DNA of 64,000 bases, taken from NCBI GenBank assembly GCA_030704615.1, contig CM060733.1, positions 10,604,001-10,668,000 on the forward strand, in the 5' to 3' direction. A program made the position numbers and the translations under genes. Of this stretch, positions 1 through 11,928 are shown piece by piece (position 1 is the stretch's first letter; every line of letters begins with the position of its first letter). The stretch is from Takakia lepidozioides. Lineage: Eukaryota > Streptophyta > Takakiopsida > Takakiales > Takakiaceae. The notes below the pieces were generated by a model. It was not told where the DNA came from, did not search any database, and was given only the letters and a program-made list of their open reading frames with translations.

Positions 1-868
1 CCAAATCTGGATGATATTATTATAGGATGATGAAACTTAATGTACAGAAAGCTTGGTTTACCATCTATTTCTTTCATCTAAACTGGATGAACTACATGAA
101 TAATGGTTACCTATTTTAAAATCCAAGAGAATAATAAAACTACCATCATAAATGATGGCAGTTATTAAACCTAAGCCTATACCATAACCCTAAAAGATAC
201 ATTTTTATTGGATGTCATCCATTGACAAAGTGCTTCTCTTGATAAAATGTGATTTTTCATCCACCCTAGATGAGAAATCGGGAAGTTGTGCCCTAAGCAG
301 GCCGACAGATTTCATAGCAGTGAACTCGTGCTTCAGTGAACCTTGATGATGCGCCGTATAAACCTGCTCCCCTGCTGCTACATGGTACTTGTGATGGCTG
401 GCTCTTGGGATGCGCATTGGTGGTTAGGCAGATTCCTCTCTGGCAGACGACAAAGCGGTGATCGCTTTGCTCAGAAACTCATGGTTCTTTATTTTGCAGC
501 GGCGCTTTTACTCCTCGTTGGGAAGTACTTTATCCTTATTTATCTACAGATTACATGTTGCTCTCTTTTTGTATGAGCCATTCTCTATCTGTGAACGCTT
601 CTACTTTGATTGCGTTCTGTTGGAGACGATCTGTTGGACGCCATGGCGCAGGGCATACCACAAACACTCAAGGTTTTTTGAGTTTACCCTTGCTTGAATT
701 GTGATCTGTACATGCTTTAGAATTCAACACTGACATGGATAGCAACTGTGAAGACCTGCCACTCACCTGCTGCATCCTCACTAACACACATCGCTAAACA
801 TATAGGTGCTGCAAGTTATAGTTTGTTGCAGTCCTTTGGGTACCTTCCCGGACAATGTTTAACCCTGC
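1..868. other. Non-coding stretch, nothing recognised
   Basis: AT-rich sequence with short ORFs that resemble no family I know. GGATGA and TTCATC words recur (for example near 8, 28, 75-90, 258) and are also frequent at 18.3-18.65 kb, which may mean a shared dispersed repeat, but I could not align the two regions convincingly. Confidence 0.4.
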
Positions 869-1170
869 AATGATGACTGAGAATATGATGACTTGTGAAG
901 GTCACACACATCAGTTTTTAGGCCCTGGCTTACTTGGCTTCAGCTTGAACCTGGCAATGATAGCAAAGACCACGGTGGTTCGTGTGGGACACACACATCA
1001 GTTCTTAGACCTTGTTGAAACCCTTCAATGATGACTGAGAAGATGGTGACTTGTGTGGGACACTCACATTAATTTTTAGGCCATGGTCTAACTGACTTTC
1101 AGCTTGTTAATAAACATGGCAATGATGGCAAAGATTATGGCGGCTTGTGTGGGACACTTACAGCTCTTGT
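869..1170. repeat. 158-bp tandem repeat, two units
   Basis: Two adjacent direct copies, 869-1026 and 1027 to about 1170. Both open with AATGATGACTGAGAA and share GACTTGTG, a run of CACAC or CACTC, TTTTTAGGCC and a CAGCTTG core. Each unit also splits into two weaker halves of about 80 bp, the second half beginning with GCAATGAT(A/G)(A/G)CAAAGA-like sequence followed by TGTGGGACAC. No ORF of interest runs through it. It looks like a small degenerate satellite or expanded minisatellite; its origin is unknown. Confidence 0.75.
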
Positions 1171-1613
1171 TTAAAACTCAACATGTTTTAAATAAAATGG
1201 TTCAGACTCTGATTGATTGACTGTATGCAAATATGCATACCTTCTTCAGAACCCTACAGGCTCATGCTATGTGTTTGTTTTCTTAAAAGACCCCACCCTC
1301 CCACCCTATGATTTCAAGAACTTTGAAATCCAGTCTCTTTTATTTAAGATGACATATTTATGGAGGGAAAATGTTAACATGATGATAGGAGGATACCTTG
1401 TAATAAGGACCTTTTTTTGGATTGTACATGTAAGGAGATGTTTGACAATGCCTTGTAATGAGGCTGCTATGTCATTTTTCTTTACAATGACTTTTATCAA
1501 GTCTTGTCTATGTCTTGACATGACATGAATATCTTCCCTCTCTTCTGTGCTGCTCTCTTTTAAGCTCCCGACACCCTAAATTCAAGGTCAGATGGTGGGT
1601 TCAGCTGCAACAT

Positions 1614-1964
1614 ATGTCCAACACCAGATATCCTAAGTTAATCGACTCTATATCTTGGAAACAGGACCGCCCTGTCAAACAGGGTGAGCCCTGGGAGAAG
1701 AGAGTAAAAGAGATTCTGAAGGATCTGAATCTGGACCCGCAAGTCTTGACCTTGCTGGATAAACCTGACTTAGAGAATGTAGTATCCAAAGCCATGTTTG
1801 TTACCAGAAAATTGTCCGATGAATATGAAGTTAGGAAGAAAACTTCCCTGAACTTGTTTCCAGTCTGTGAACATGGGGGAGGTTATCATGGATGCGCTCA
1901 AGGGTCTATCCCACTCTTGGCACCAGACCTAAATTTAAAGTCAGGGCAGGAAGACTACCTTTGA
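1614..1964 (+). CDS. Unrecognised 116-aa ORF, possible retroelement fragment
   Basis: The frame encodes a charged, globular-looking protein beginning MSNTRYPKLIDSIS and containing WEKRVKEILKDLNLDPQ. The amino-acid mix is more protein-like than in neighbouring ORFs, and the frame is open upstream of the ATG at least through KFKVRWW. A similar KFKV segment recurs about 350 bases later (near 1930) next to CCTAAATTTAAAGTCAGG, so the piece may carry a short internal duplication. I do not recognise the family. A retroelement-derived fragment is the simplest guess, given the many retroelement remains in the window, but no reverse-transcriptase, zinc-knuckle or integrase motif is visible. Confidence 0.3.
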   Translation: MSNTRYPKLIDSISWKQDRPVKQGEPWEKRVKEILKDLNLDPQVLTLLDKPDLENVVSKAMFVTRKLSDEYEVRKKTSLNLFPVCEHGGGYHGCAQGSIPLLAPDLNLKSGQEDYL

Positions 1965-2408
1965 ATAGTAAACAGAAGCAGAGAGGAAAGAGAGACTGCA
2001 ATTTCCCTGACGTACCTCTGCTGCTGCTGGTGCTTGAAGCGAGCTGCTGCGGTGCTGTCGCGGCTGCCAGCGGCGCGGGTCCCGCCGCTACAGGGCGTCT
2101 CTCCCCCGCTCACCACGGCTCTCTCTCTCTTCAGCTCGTTAGGTCGCGCCTCTGCGTGGCGTTCCTACCACACAGGGGAGAGAGAGACATCAGCCGTGCT
2201 TAGGGCAAGAAAGAAAGACAGAAAGTGAGGGAAGAGGCGGTGCTTACCTTGGGCGTTGGAGCGGCGTTGGGGCAAACTCCTTGGGGCCTTGCGACCACCT
2301 CGGGCTCAGCAGCAGGTGCAATTCTCCTCCACCCTAAACCCGCAGCTCTCTGAACTACCTCTCTCCCAAAGAACAAACGAAAACGGGAGGGGAAAGAGAT
2401 TCTTCAAG
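1965..2408. other. GC-rich stretch without a recognised gene
   Basis: CpG-rich sequence with (CT)n and GAGAGA tracts at about 2115-2195. ORFs here are low-complexity and in conflict with each other, so I call none. It ends at the proposed left end of the first CACTA element. Confidence 0.4.
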
Positions 2409-2434
2409 CACTTAGGGGAAAAAAAAGGCACGGC

Positions 2435-2670
2435 GCCCACGTGCGACGCCCGGCCGTCGCACGCCTGCGCCCGCCCTTTTTTGAAATGTAAAAATGAAGT
2501 TTGCGACGGCTGGCCGTTGTTTATTGTGACCCCCGGCCCCATAAATAAAAAAACACGTCGCCCCCCGCGACGGCTGTCCGACGTGGGGTGTGACCCCCAG
2601 GTAAAAAATTAAAAAAACTCGTCGTCAAATGCGACGCCAGGGTGTCGCAAGAGGCGACGGCCGGCCTTTC
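2435..2670. repeat. Left subterminal CpG palindromes of element 1
   Basis: At least five variants of GCGACGCCCGGCCGTCGC occur here, for example at 2443-2461, near 2500-2520, near 2567-2583, near 2630-2650 and at 2655-2670. Arms vary together (GCGAC with GTCGC). CACTA elements carry such subterminal motifs as binding sites for their TnpA-like protein; binding here is inferred. Confidence 0.75.
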
Positions 2671-3786
2671 TGGGTTTAGGGTTTAGGGCCTTTTGGGTTT
2701 CTTAGTTTTTTTTTTTTTTTTTTTTTTTTTTCATATGGTACTGGGTTAGGGTGTTTGCTTTTCTTTATGGTGCTGGGTTTTGGATGGCGGTTTTGGTTGT
2801 GGGTCTTTGGGTTAAAAGGATAAACGGTGTAATTAGGATTCACATACCCAAAATATGGTTCAATCTGATAATCGCAAAGCGCTGGGTCTCAACAAAATTT
2901 TCTATGGTGTGGGCATCCTGAAGATAGAACGAGAGGAAGGATTTATTGTCTTGGGCTCTAGCACCATAGGGATGCTCCGCCTTTGGTTACCAATTTTGAA
3001 AGCCCCGAGGCTGAGGCATAGGGTTCTTTTTCCAACGGTTTTTGAGAAATGAAAGTGTTGGTGGTGTATGTTAATTAGGATGGGATGGTGAGGAAACATC
3101 GACCCGTCTCCCTTGAGGATGGGGAGATAATACCACATATCGATTGTGGCCCTAGAGCGACCATTTTCGTGGCGAGGAGCCACCCATTGCACCTGATCCA
3201 ATACAGGCTGTCGGGCACAATCGTAGAAGGGACCGGGGCCAAATTTCAGGTGATGCGGAGGATGTTGACACTCCGAGATCGAGTCAGGCGGGCCGCGGGT
3301 TGCCCCCTCACGGGCCACCTCGTCCAACCACGTCCACATTTGACCCCCCGATAGGATTGTAGTGTTGGTGCACTAAGTGTTGGGAACGGATACACGCCGG
3401 CGGGCCCAGCCCCGATGCGGCGCCCGCATTTGTCGAAAAACATTACAATAACGAACACTAATTGCGGATGCGGGCAAAGTGAAGGTTTTTCCCACACCCT
3501 CTCTGAATATCATTTAATGTACATTTAGGTTTATCTAATATATAGTATATTGGTAAGCATACTTAATCAAATTACGACATAAGTATGCTGCGTCGTTCAT
3601 CTACGCACATTGCAGCCATGACTTGATGCCCAAGCTCCGCAATCACATTGCCAGGAGGCATTTCGCGCCAGTCTACTTGCAGAATTTGTGCCAGAGCATG
3701 TGCCCGATGTGACCAGTTGGTTCCCCCAGCAGCACGTAGATGAGATGCGTAGGTCGTTGGTATCGTAGGTGTCGTAAGGCGTTATG

Positions 3787-4136
3787 GCCGGCGACGAGCA
3801 GGCCCCCCCCCCCCCCCCCCCTCAGTTTCCTCAGGCATTCCCCTTGATTGTGGCCTCCCCCCCCCCCCCCCCGTCTTTTCTTTGCCTGATCCACCTCCGG
3901 TTGTACTTGATCCGGACGTTGTACCCCCGGCTGCACCTCCGACATTACATTCTCAACCACCTCCACTTTCATCTCCTCCGCCAGCAATACCACCTCCACC
4001 TCCACCTCCACGTGCATGTGCCGTGCCCCCCGAACCCCTAGGAGGGGTCGGCTTCGCCCTAGGTTTCATCCCCTTCGGCTTGGGCGGCATGAGCCGGATC
4101 CTCGCCCCCGATGGGAAGCGCATAGGACTATGTTAC
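3787..4136 (+). pseudogene. Proline-rich fragment inside element 1
   Basis: Two overlapping frames encode strings of prolines (PPPPPP, PPAAPPTLHSQPPP, AIPPPPPPP), with two poly-C runs near 3804-3822 and 3858-3873 that probably moved the frame. The frame after the second run reads to a stop at 4137-4139. Proline-rich N-terminal regions are common in the TnpA-like protein of CACTA elements, so this is probably the remains of that second element gene; no catalytic domain is visible to prove it. Confidence 0.35.
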
Positions 4137-4260
4137 TGAGGACCGTCCAGCCTCGTTGTCGGGGGAATCATCTCTCAACCCTCCCACCCCATCCGAGAAA
4201 ATGTGGAGTTCGAATATTGGGGGAGATGGTATGTTGTGAGATCCGCTACAAGACCCTGCT

Positions 4261-4647
4261 ATGGGTCGGGGTTTATTCACGGTCAATGATATTGTGGTTC
4301 CTCCTCGGAGAAACAACATGGTGGACTTGTTTCCCTACTACGGTCTATACTACACCTCCGCGGAGTTCTGTACATTACGCCTCGAAGCCCTATACATCCT
4401 ACCCTACATTTTGTGTATCAACAGACCGGATGTACGTAGACGAGGGTTGTCTCCCATTGAGATCAGATTTTGTGATGGTGACCCCGACATCTTCGGCAAT
4501 GTTGCTGGGCTGGTCAATAGTTCTTTTGGTCATCCTAGGAGAACCAATGTAGTATGGGACGAGCGAAGCGATGGGCATGAGAGCTTTTGTGGTCATACGT
4601 CAGTATACTGTGAGGGGATGCACATGTTTGTTGATGACATGTGCTAG
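4261..4647 (+). CDS. Unrecognised 128-aa ORF inside element 1
   Basis: An uninterrupted frame beginning MGRGLFTVNDIVVPPRRNN and containing YYTSAEFCTLRLEALYILPY. It lies between the proline-rich fragment and the transposase gene and within the element, so it is probably part of the element's own coding sequence. I recognise no domain. Six cysteines are scattered without a clear zinc-binding spacing. Confidence 0.3.
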   Translation: MGRGLFTVNDIVVPPRRNNMVDLFPYYGLYYTSAEFCTLRLEALYILPYILCINRPDVRRRGLSPIEIRFCDGDPDIFGNVAGLVNSSFGHPRRTNVVWDERSDGHESFCGHTSVYCEGMHMFVDDMC

Positions 4648-5799
4648 TAGGACTATTAGGGCTGGCACGAACTATTTGCATCATACAGCTCCCCGGATGA
4701 TTTGGACCTCCGATTACAACGTGAGTGGGATGTGTATAATAGAAATAGGGTTCCTTTGAGACAGAGATCGCGTCGAGGGGCATTGTAGATATTCTCATGA
4801 TGTACTTTGTATACATCCAATTAATCGATTGATGTAAATTTTTTTCTTTTTGCTCGTGTGGGTTGCAACTTTGCATATGTGATCTAACATACTTATGTAC
4901 ATGTGGACCAAATATGAGCTTGAACCAAGTTGATTCAATGGGTCATTCTAGTGTTGAACGCAGCTACGTGTCATAGAGACGGAAAATTGTGTTTCGCCTG
5001 CAGATGATTTTTTTTTAATTCCATTTTCAAGCCATATGCTTAATGATAGCATATGCAATGTGCGTGCAAAATTTGGGAGTAAACAAAAGTCATTTGGACC
5101 CATAACCAGATTTTGTTCTCTCATTCGCACTCCAAAGTTGAGTTATCTTCAACTTGATACCATCTTAATAGAGAGTTCTGCAAAAGTGACCCTAGAAACA
5201 CACTTAATTGTTTTTCATTTTTTTTTTGTCCCAGTTTTTGCATGGATGTAATGGTGCAAAGCCCGATGTCACAGAACAAAATAGAGCTAAAAATAAATTC
5301 ATACGCCCCTCAAAACCGCAATCATATATTTTCTAAATGCAAATATTTATTTTAAATTCATTTAAATTCGATTTAATTCAAAATTGGTGCAAGGGTGAGT
5401 GCTTCGTTGGGGAGGCATTTTTATTATTTATTATTTATTATTTATTTATTTTTCTTCTGGATCTTTGTACAGGTGTTGCACACATATTTAAGCACATGTA
5501 GGAAAAAATGAAGCTTCAGCCACATCTGTTTGTTGGGTGCAATGGCATGAAAGGATTTTCTTTCACATTAATAAGCAAAAATTGGTTGATAGGGTGAATG
5601 CGTCATTGGGGGGGGCAAATGATTTGTTTGGGTTTGAAACTTTGCATGCGTGTACGTTACGCACATACATGTAATTATTGAATGACATATTTGATGCACA
5701 CACACATTGAAGGTTGTTGTTTGCATTTCGCTTATGATGAAGTGTATGGTTGCAAGGACACATTAATAATATGTCCCCTATGTTCATTTGTTCGTATCA

Positions 5800-8700
5800 G
5801 GACTTTGTCCATCCCTTCCCGGTCTTTTCTCTTGGCACCCCATCCGAAAACAACCCAAGTACATTAGGCGGGAGCCGTGGGCGAGACGCCGCCCCCACGG
5901 TACCGGACGATGATGACGATGACAGTGATAGTGACAATGACAACAACAATGAGCATGGAATTAACCATGAGGATGTGTAAGCCATGGAGGGTCTCTTAAT
6001 GTATCATGTGGGCGCTGATGCATCCCATGAAGAGGGAACCCGGCCAGTCGATGATCCTGAAATGGCCCCCTCAAATGACATGGAGAGGGAGACGAGAACT
6101 CCCTTGTATGAAGGGGTGAAAGTGAGTCGACTTTCAACAATCATACTTTTGCTCAATCTTTCCATTTTGATTTGGTATAAGTAATGTTGGGATGTCTGCC
6201 ATAATGCGAACTATTGCAGACTATATCCTTGCTCCACACTTGAAACCCAAGATGCCAACGGTCGCGGAAAGAGGCGCGCGAAGTCTTGGACTCTGTGGGG
6301 ATGGGCTATAAGATTTTTCATGCATGTCCATGTGATAAAACCCTATACTACGGAGATATTCGCATCCACCAAGTGCCCAAAGTGCAAGAAAGACCGATAT
6401 CGGGATGATGTCCAAGGGAAAAAAGTACCACGCAAGGTATAAACGTCATTCCCCCTCGCATAGAGATTACTTTCTTTAATCTTCTCGATGTATGTAAAGT
6501 GTATTCCACAAAGTTTAGGGTTTAGAGAGTAGCACTCATGCAAGATTTGATTGTGGTTTTGGAAAGAGTGAGTGAGGAGTGGAAGGAGCGACGTTCGGTT
6601 TTGACCATTCACACCCCAATGAGGGAGAGGCTGCATAAAGGGAAAGACATAAGGGTGTTGTATTATGTGTGCTAATGGGATGATTACATGTGGGGGGCGT
6701 GGGGTATTTCATCCTAGAAAATGCATTACTTTCCGATCATCCCACGATTGAGGGCACAATACCGAAGCCCTGAATGACCAGACTCATGAGATGGCACGCC
6801 TCGCATCGGAGCCCCCCGGGAAAGGTGTGCGGGCCACAAGATTCACAAGCATGGAGGCATATCGAAGAGATGTGGCCTTTTCTCTTGGAGGACCCACGAC
6901 ATGTCCACCTCGGCTTCTCCTCGGGATGGGTCAACCCATTCTCTGTCCAGTCATTAGTAGTCATTCCACTTGGCCGGTGACCATGGTGAATTACAACGTC
7001 CCTCCGTATCTTTCAATTAAAAAAGGCCATATCATGTTGGCTGCCATTGTGCCAGGTGAGTGTACTCATTTCATGTTTATTATTGCCTTAGACTTTACAT
7101 TAAACTTCTGATCTCTGACGCAATTCAGATGCAAGATTGATGAGTGACATAATCAGGGAGTAAGACGTGTAATTCATTTTGTAGTATAATTTGCATATTA
7201 GTGGAGCATTGAAACAATGATATGAATGTCTCATAGGGAAAAAACAAGTGGCAAACATGAACACGTATTTGTGACCTCTTGTTGATGAACTTAAGGAGCT
7301 ATGGAGGGGGATCCCGACATTGGATGCTTCACTTGACCCTATGGCCGGACAATCTTTTCATATGAGAGGCATCTTGCTTTGGACAATGCATGATTATCCA
7401 GGTATATTATGTTCCCTATGAACAACCCGCGTACATTCACTTGTCAATGTCGGATAATATCGATGAGGATTGGGATTGATTGAAGTAGCGGCGACAGTCT
7501 TGTGCACCGTAGTGGGGTAGATGGCATTATGGGCTATGCACATGACAACTTTTTGTTTTTGCTAATGTGGCAGGATGTGTAGTATAGGACTAACTGTTTG
7601 CTCGGGGCTAAGCACCAAAGGGTACCATGCATGCTTACATTGTGGCGATGATCTTGATGCACATAGCTCCCGCCATCTTCACAAGATGGTGTATCCTAAC
7701 TACCGCAAATTTCTTCCTATGAACCATCGATGGAGAAGAAGAGAGAAACACTTTGTTGATGGCAAAGAGGAAGTACGTCCCCCCCCCCCCCCATGACACC
7801 ATCCGGGCAGTTTTGGGAGGACCGATAGAAGGAAGCCCATGCGGGCACGGACGGTGAAGTGGACGTGCCCGACATGAAACGACTTTCAATCTTCTACGAG
7901 TTGCCATATTGGGCGGTACATATTCCACAAAAACACCATCAATATCCCTATGTATGCATGTGATATTGCACATTTGGTATGCGTTGCATTGTCACTTTCA
8001 CGTAAAAAAAATTGTGTAAGTCTTTTGTGGGTGAGGATATATATAGGACCTAAAGATTCGCCATCTTCTAGATCCCATGCATATTGATTAGAATGCCTGC
8101 TCGTCCCTTTTTTGGGTTCTTCATGGCACGCCGGCAAAGAAGGGAGTGGTTGCAAAAGGAGATTCTCTCGGTGTTAGAAATGAGCTTGAGGAGCAGGGTC
8201 GCATGCGCCATCTATGGGCCGAACAAAATGGTGTGGACCCAAAGGGTGTTGTAGGGTGGAAGTATAGGCGCGCACCTTGGCAATGGACAAAGGAGGAATA
8301 CAAGAAAGTGATAGCTACCATAAGTGTTGTCCGAACACCAATTGATTATGGGTCATCCCTCCGTACGAAGTTCAGCGAAGAAGACGGGGTCCATGGTTTG
8401 AAGTTTCATGACTACCACAATCTATTGCAAGACATCTTGCCCATTGTAGTACGTGGGACATTGACTCCCGAGGTTTGTGAGACAATCTATAGATTGGGAG
8501 GCTTGTTCCGGTGGATTTGCTCCAAAGAGTTGGAAGAAGCAGATTTTCCACGCATGAAGAAGGAGGCGGCGGAGGTAATGTGTATGTTGGAGATGCACCT
8601 TCCTCCCTCCTTCTTTGACATCCAAGTGCACTTGGTAGTGCACTTAGTGGAAGAAGTTTCGCAAGCCGGCCCGTTCATTCTCGGTGGATGTACTTCCTTG

Positions 8701-10085
8701 AGCGTTATATGAAGACTTTGAAAGGATTTGTAAGACAAATGGCGCACCCGGAGGGTAGCATGGCGGAGGGGGTATACGTTGCAAGAAACTGTATTCTATT
8801 GCACGGAGTACATGGCAAGGGTGGATGAGGAAGCCCCTCGGATATGGAAGGAAGAGGAGGATGCACGAACCAATGACATCGTTTTGCCCAAAAAATCGAA
8901 GAGGGTAAAAATTGCCGACCTTGGTGATTGAGCAAGCGCATGACTTCATACTGAAGAACACCCCATCCATACATGAGTGGGAGGCAAGATACAATAATCT
9001 TGTTCAGCAATGAGAGGAGGAGACGCTTGCATGGAGGCGGAACCATCCAAGGCCGGTTACTAGACGCCCACGACGAGGAGCGGGCCGGCCGGAATGTTCC
9101 TTCACAAAATTTGCCCATGGAATTGCAGCCTCTAAGTTCATTCCAACAGTGGCTCCGGACTTCAGTTTATGACGCCGTTGCTCAAGGAGAGGTGGTTTCA
9201 GATTTGGTGCAAGACATTGCAAGTGGCCCCTCTCAATTCGCGACCTCATACACGGTGGTTTGGGTTCACGGTCGTCATTTCTACATTTGTGCTCTTGACA
9301 TGAAGCGCAAAACAACCTTTGATTCTGGCTTGTGTGCCACATATTGGCAAGACTCCGTGTGGGGCAAGGGAGATACACGACCTGCTATGAGCAAACTTGA
9401 GTACATTGGAGAGCTTGAGAGCATACTCCAACTTCAGTATACAAGGTACCGGCCTCTTCTCTTCAAGGGAAGGTGGTTCTAGCCACATCTTGTGGGGCCC
9501 TCCACAACACTAGTGCAAGATGATTGTGGTTTTATACGCGTCAATGCAGATAGGCTCAACCCTACTCATCGTCCCTCCAATGAGCCTTTTTCACGGCCTT
9601 CAGACATGGAGCAAGTTTTCTTCTCCGATGACAAAACAAGAGGGGGGAATTGGAAGGTGGTTGTGCATGCTCAGCCAAGAGGAAAACGTATCTATCATGG
9701 TCTCGGATCTACATGGGGTGAGGCAATTGCGGTGGACGGAGAGACTGGTCATAATGATGCTGATGATGGAGGTTGGGTAGAGGGGGTAGAAGATGATGAT
9801 GACGCCCCGGACAATGCATCCTGGACCTTATATGATGAAGCTCTAGAAGATACGGATGTTGGAGAAGGAGACGAAGACATGGCCATTGACAACGAGGTGG
9901 AGGATGATTCGGAGGTGCCTTTTGAGGGCCGGGCCATTTATGATGATGACTCCGATGACCAAGAAGACTTGCAGCTTGATGAGGATGAAGAGGCTCCGGA
10001 TGATGATGATGTTCAAGTTGATTATACACAAATCAAAGCTACATTACAATTCTCGCACCGAACTGGACCCATCCCTTCGATTGAT
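5800..10085 (+). pseudogene. tnp2-type CACTA transposase, decayed (element 1)
   Basis: Order of recognisable parts: an acidic Asp/Asn stretch (5905-5980); PLYEGVKVSRLSTIILLL (6098-6160); ACPCDKTLYYGD and KCPKCKKDRYRDDVQGKK (about 6320-6438); the central transposase block with QAWRHIEEMWPFLLEDPRHV, then STWPVTMVNYNVPPYL (6774-7052); PLVDELKELWRGIP (7275-7310); MRGILLWTMHDYPG (7360-7400); GYHACLHCGDDLDAHSSRH (7622-7676) and YRKFLPMNHRWRR (7703-7740); a DUF4218 segment with CMLEMHLPPSFFDIQVHLVV (8580-8640); and a DUF4216-like segment with QDDCGFIRVNADRLNP and MEQVFFSDD (9516-9650). The C-terminus is strongly acidic (9760-10030). Breaks include a TGA before PLVDEL near 7272, a frame change near 6945 and a TAG at 9480-9482. 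In this family the protein cuts at the element ends; this copy cannot make it intact. Confidence 0.85.
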
Positions 10086-10194
10086 TGTACATGTACATGC
10101 ATATTGTACTTTATTTCTATGATTCATCAAATATGGTTGTGGCTGGTAGTCTTTCAAGAAAGAAGGTAGATGCAATGAATATGTTGGAGCAACA

Positions 10195-10268
10195 CATACA
10201 GATGTGGTATCAAGAGAATTATCAAAATGAATGTCACAATCTACAAGAAGGTCCACAACAACAAGCTA
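10195..10268 (+). repeat. Segment shared with 26986-27059 (inverted)
   Basis: A stretch of about 74 bases containing AAAATGAATGTCACAATC and GAAGGTCCACAACAA is repeated on the opposite strand at 26986-27059 with few changes. Flanks on both sides do not match. It sits just inside the right subterminal region of element 1. Confidence 0.8.
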
Positions 10269-10359
10269 AACCATAAAGAAAAACAAACACCCTATCCTAC
10301 TACCATATGAAAAAAAAAAAAACTAACTAAGAACCCCCAAAGGCCCTAAACCTAAACCT

Positions 10360-10925
10360 AGAAAGCCCTGCCGTCGCTGCCTGCGACCCCCACGCGTCGC
10401 CACCTGCGAGGCGGTTTTTAGGATTTATGAGGCCGGGGGTCACAAACGGCGACCTATTTTTTTGAATGGATTTATGAGGCATAGGGGGTCGCAAACGGCG
10501 ACGGCCAGTCGTCGCGAACTGTGACCCGTTTTTTTTTGCAAGAATAGGGCAGTTTGCGACGCCCGGCCGTCGCAGGGGCCTTTTGCCCTTCATGCCACCA
10601 TGCGATGGCCTGACGTTGCAAGAAAGGGCTGCGATGAAAGAAATGACAAGAAAGGGTTTTTTTTTTTCCGGCGTGCAACGACCGGCCGTCGCCAGAAAGG
10701 GTTGCCTTCTGCCCTTCGCTAGGGGCGACGCTTGGGCGTCACACGGAAGGGCTGCCATTTGCCCTTCATCACTCCGTGCGACGGCCAGGCGTCGCTGCCT
10801 GGCCCCCGCGCCAGGTGGCGACCCGAGGGTTTGGCTGCAACGGCCCAGCGTTGCAAACACGCTCCGCAGGGTTGGCGTCGCACGCTCGCGCCGCGCGGGC
10901 GTGGGGGCGCGGCTGGCGTCGCAAA
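10360..10925. repeat. Right subterminal CpG palindromes of element 1
   Basis: About ten copies of the same GCGACG(G/C)CC...CGTCGC palindrome, including 10494-10520, 10555-10574, 10675-10693, 10779-10797 and several arm variants with GCAACG paired to CGTTGC (10838-10857). The denser right array and sparser left array are typical asymmetry for CACTA subterminal regions. CpG density makes this a likely methylation target. Confidence 0.75.
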
Positions 10926-10987
10926 CCCCCCCCCCCCCATTTGCTGTAGTGCAGGGAACTAAAGACGCATCTTGCAATGACGTTGAA

Positions 10988-11928
10988 GCGATGATCGGTA
11001 ACGATCATCGCTTTAAGGTCCATTCCCTTCTTGTTCAGATCAGTTCAGAAATGACATGGTCGTGCAGGAAAGTGATGATCGGTGCCGACCATCACATTCA
11101 GCTCTCATTGTTTGTGCATCCCTTGGCACTTACATAGTGATGGTCGGTACCGATCATCACTTTCGGTAATGACTGCATGTTACCCCAAAATCCAAACTCG
11201 CACAAGAAGCCTTTGTAGAATGAAATGCTTTAGGTGGAAAAATGTCCATCCCACTTCAGATCTGGAATTGCAGTAACAGAAAAGCGATGGTCGGTAGCGA
11301 CCATCGCCTCCAAGTCCATTTCTTTGCTCTAAATCTCATACAACGAAATGCAGAATTCTGCTGTGAAGTGATGATCGGTGCCGACCATCACATTCAGACC
11401 TCATGGGTTGTGCTTCCCAAGGCAGTCTGATTGTGATGATCGGTACCGATCATCACTGTTTGAACGGTTTGGCAATACACCAGAATCCAAAAGAGGAGAC
11501 CAAGTTCAGTGGGTGAAAGAAGGGATTCTGACTAAGAGTGATGATCGGTGCCGACCATCACACTCATACCTCATGGGTTGCGCTTCCTAAGGCAGTCTTG
11601 ATTGTGATGATCGGTACCGATCATCACTTTTTGAACAGATTGGCAATGCACCAGAATCCAAAAGAGGATACCAAGTTCAGTGAGTGAAAGAAGGGATTCT
11701 GACTAATAGTGATGATCGGTGTCGACCATCACATTCAGACCTCGTGGGTGTTTGCATCCCAGTGCTGTCTTGTGGTGATGGTCGGTACCGACCATCGCTT
11801 GCATCATCCTGATGGTCGGCACTGATCATCGCAATCTAGTGAGAACTGAGTCAAGGTGCATTGGGAAACCAACTAGAATTTCCATTCATTTGTTAGAAGA
11901 GAAACTGATGGTCGGTACCGATCGTCAA
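10988..11928. repeat. Array of twelve 24-bp palindromes
   Basis: Twelve near-perfect palindromes, each an arm like GTGATG(A/G)TCGGT followed by its complement. Starts: 10988, 11072, 11137, 11284, 11368, 11433, 11538, 11604, 11709, 11775, 11809, 11905. Spacing is structured: pairs about 65 apart (11072/11137, 11368/11433, 11538/11604, 11709/11775), pairs themselves about 170 apart, with linking sequence (CTCATGGGTTG, CCAGAATCCAAAAGAGGA) also repeated. Arms vary in step (GCG with CGC, GTG with CAC). They lie directly upstream of the ParB-methyltransferase-like gene, and four more copies lie in its introns. A subterminal or regulatory protein-binding array is inferred. Confidence 0.9.

Larger units (their letters stand above)
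2409..10951 (+). mobile_element. Decayed CACTA (En/Spm) transposon, element 1
   Basis: The right end reads ATTTGCTGTAGTG at 10939-10951, the complement of a CACTACAGCAAAT terminus. The proposed left end is CACTTAGGGGAAAA at 2409, a weaker match. Inside both ends lie CpG-rich subterminal repeats (about 2435-2670 and 10360-10925). Next to them, 2655-2740 and 10303-10400 are inverted copies sharing TTTAGGGTTTAGGGCC-like sequence, an oligo-T/A tract and CATATGGTA, which establishes the two arms as one element. The interior encodes a tnp2-type transposase with many stops and frameshifts. The flanking triplets differ (AAG left, CAG right), so no target duplication is confirmed and the left boundary could be off by tens of bases. 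Confidence 0.8.

Noticed and set aside
9709-10029. Minus-strand His/Pro-rich ORFs
   Set aside because: Antisense shadows of the acidic GAT-repeat coding tail of the element 1 transposase.
10988-11928. CRISPR array
   Set aside because: The repeats are themselves palindromes with regular repeated spacers, in a plant genome with no cas genes.
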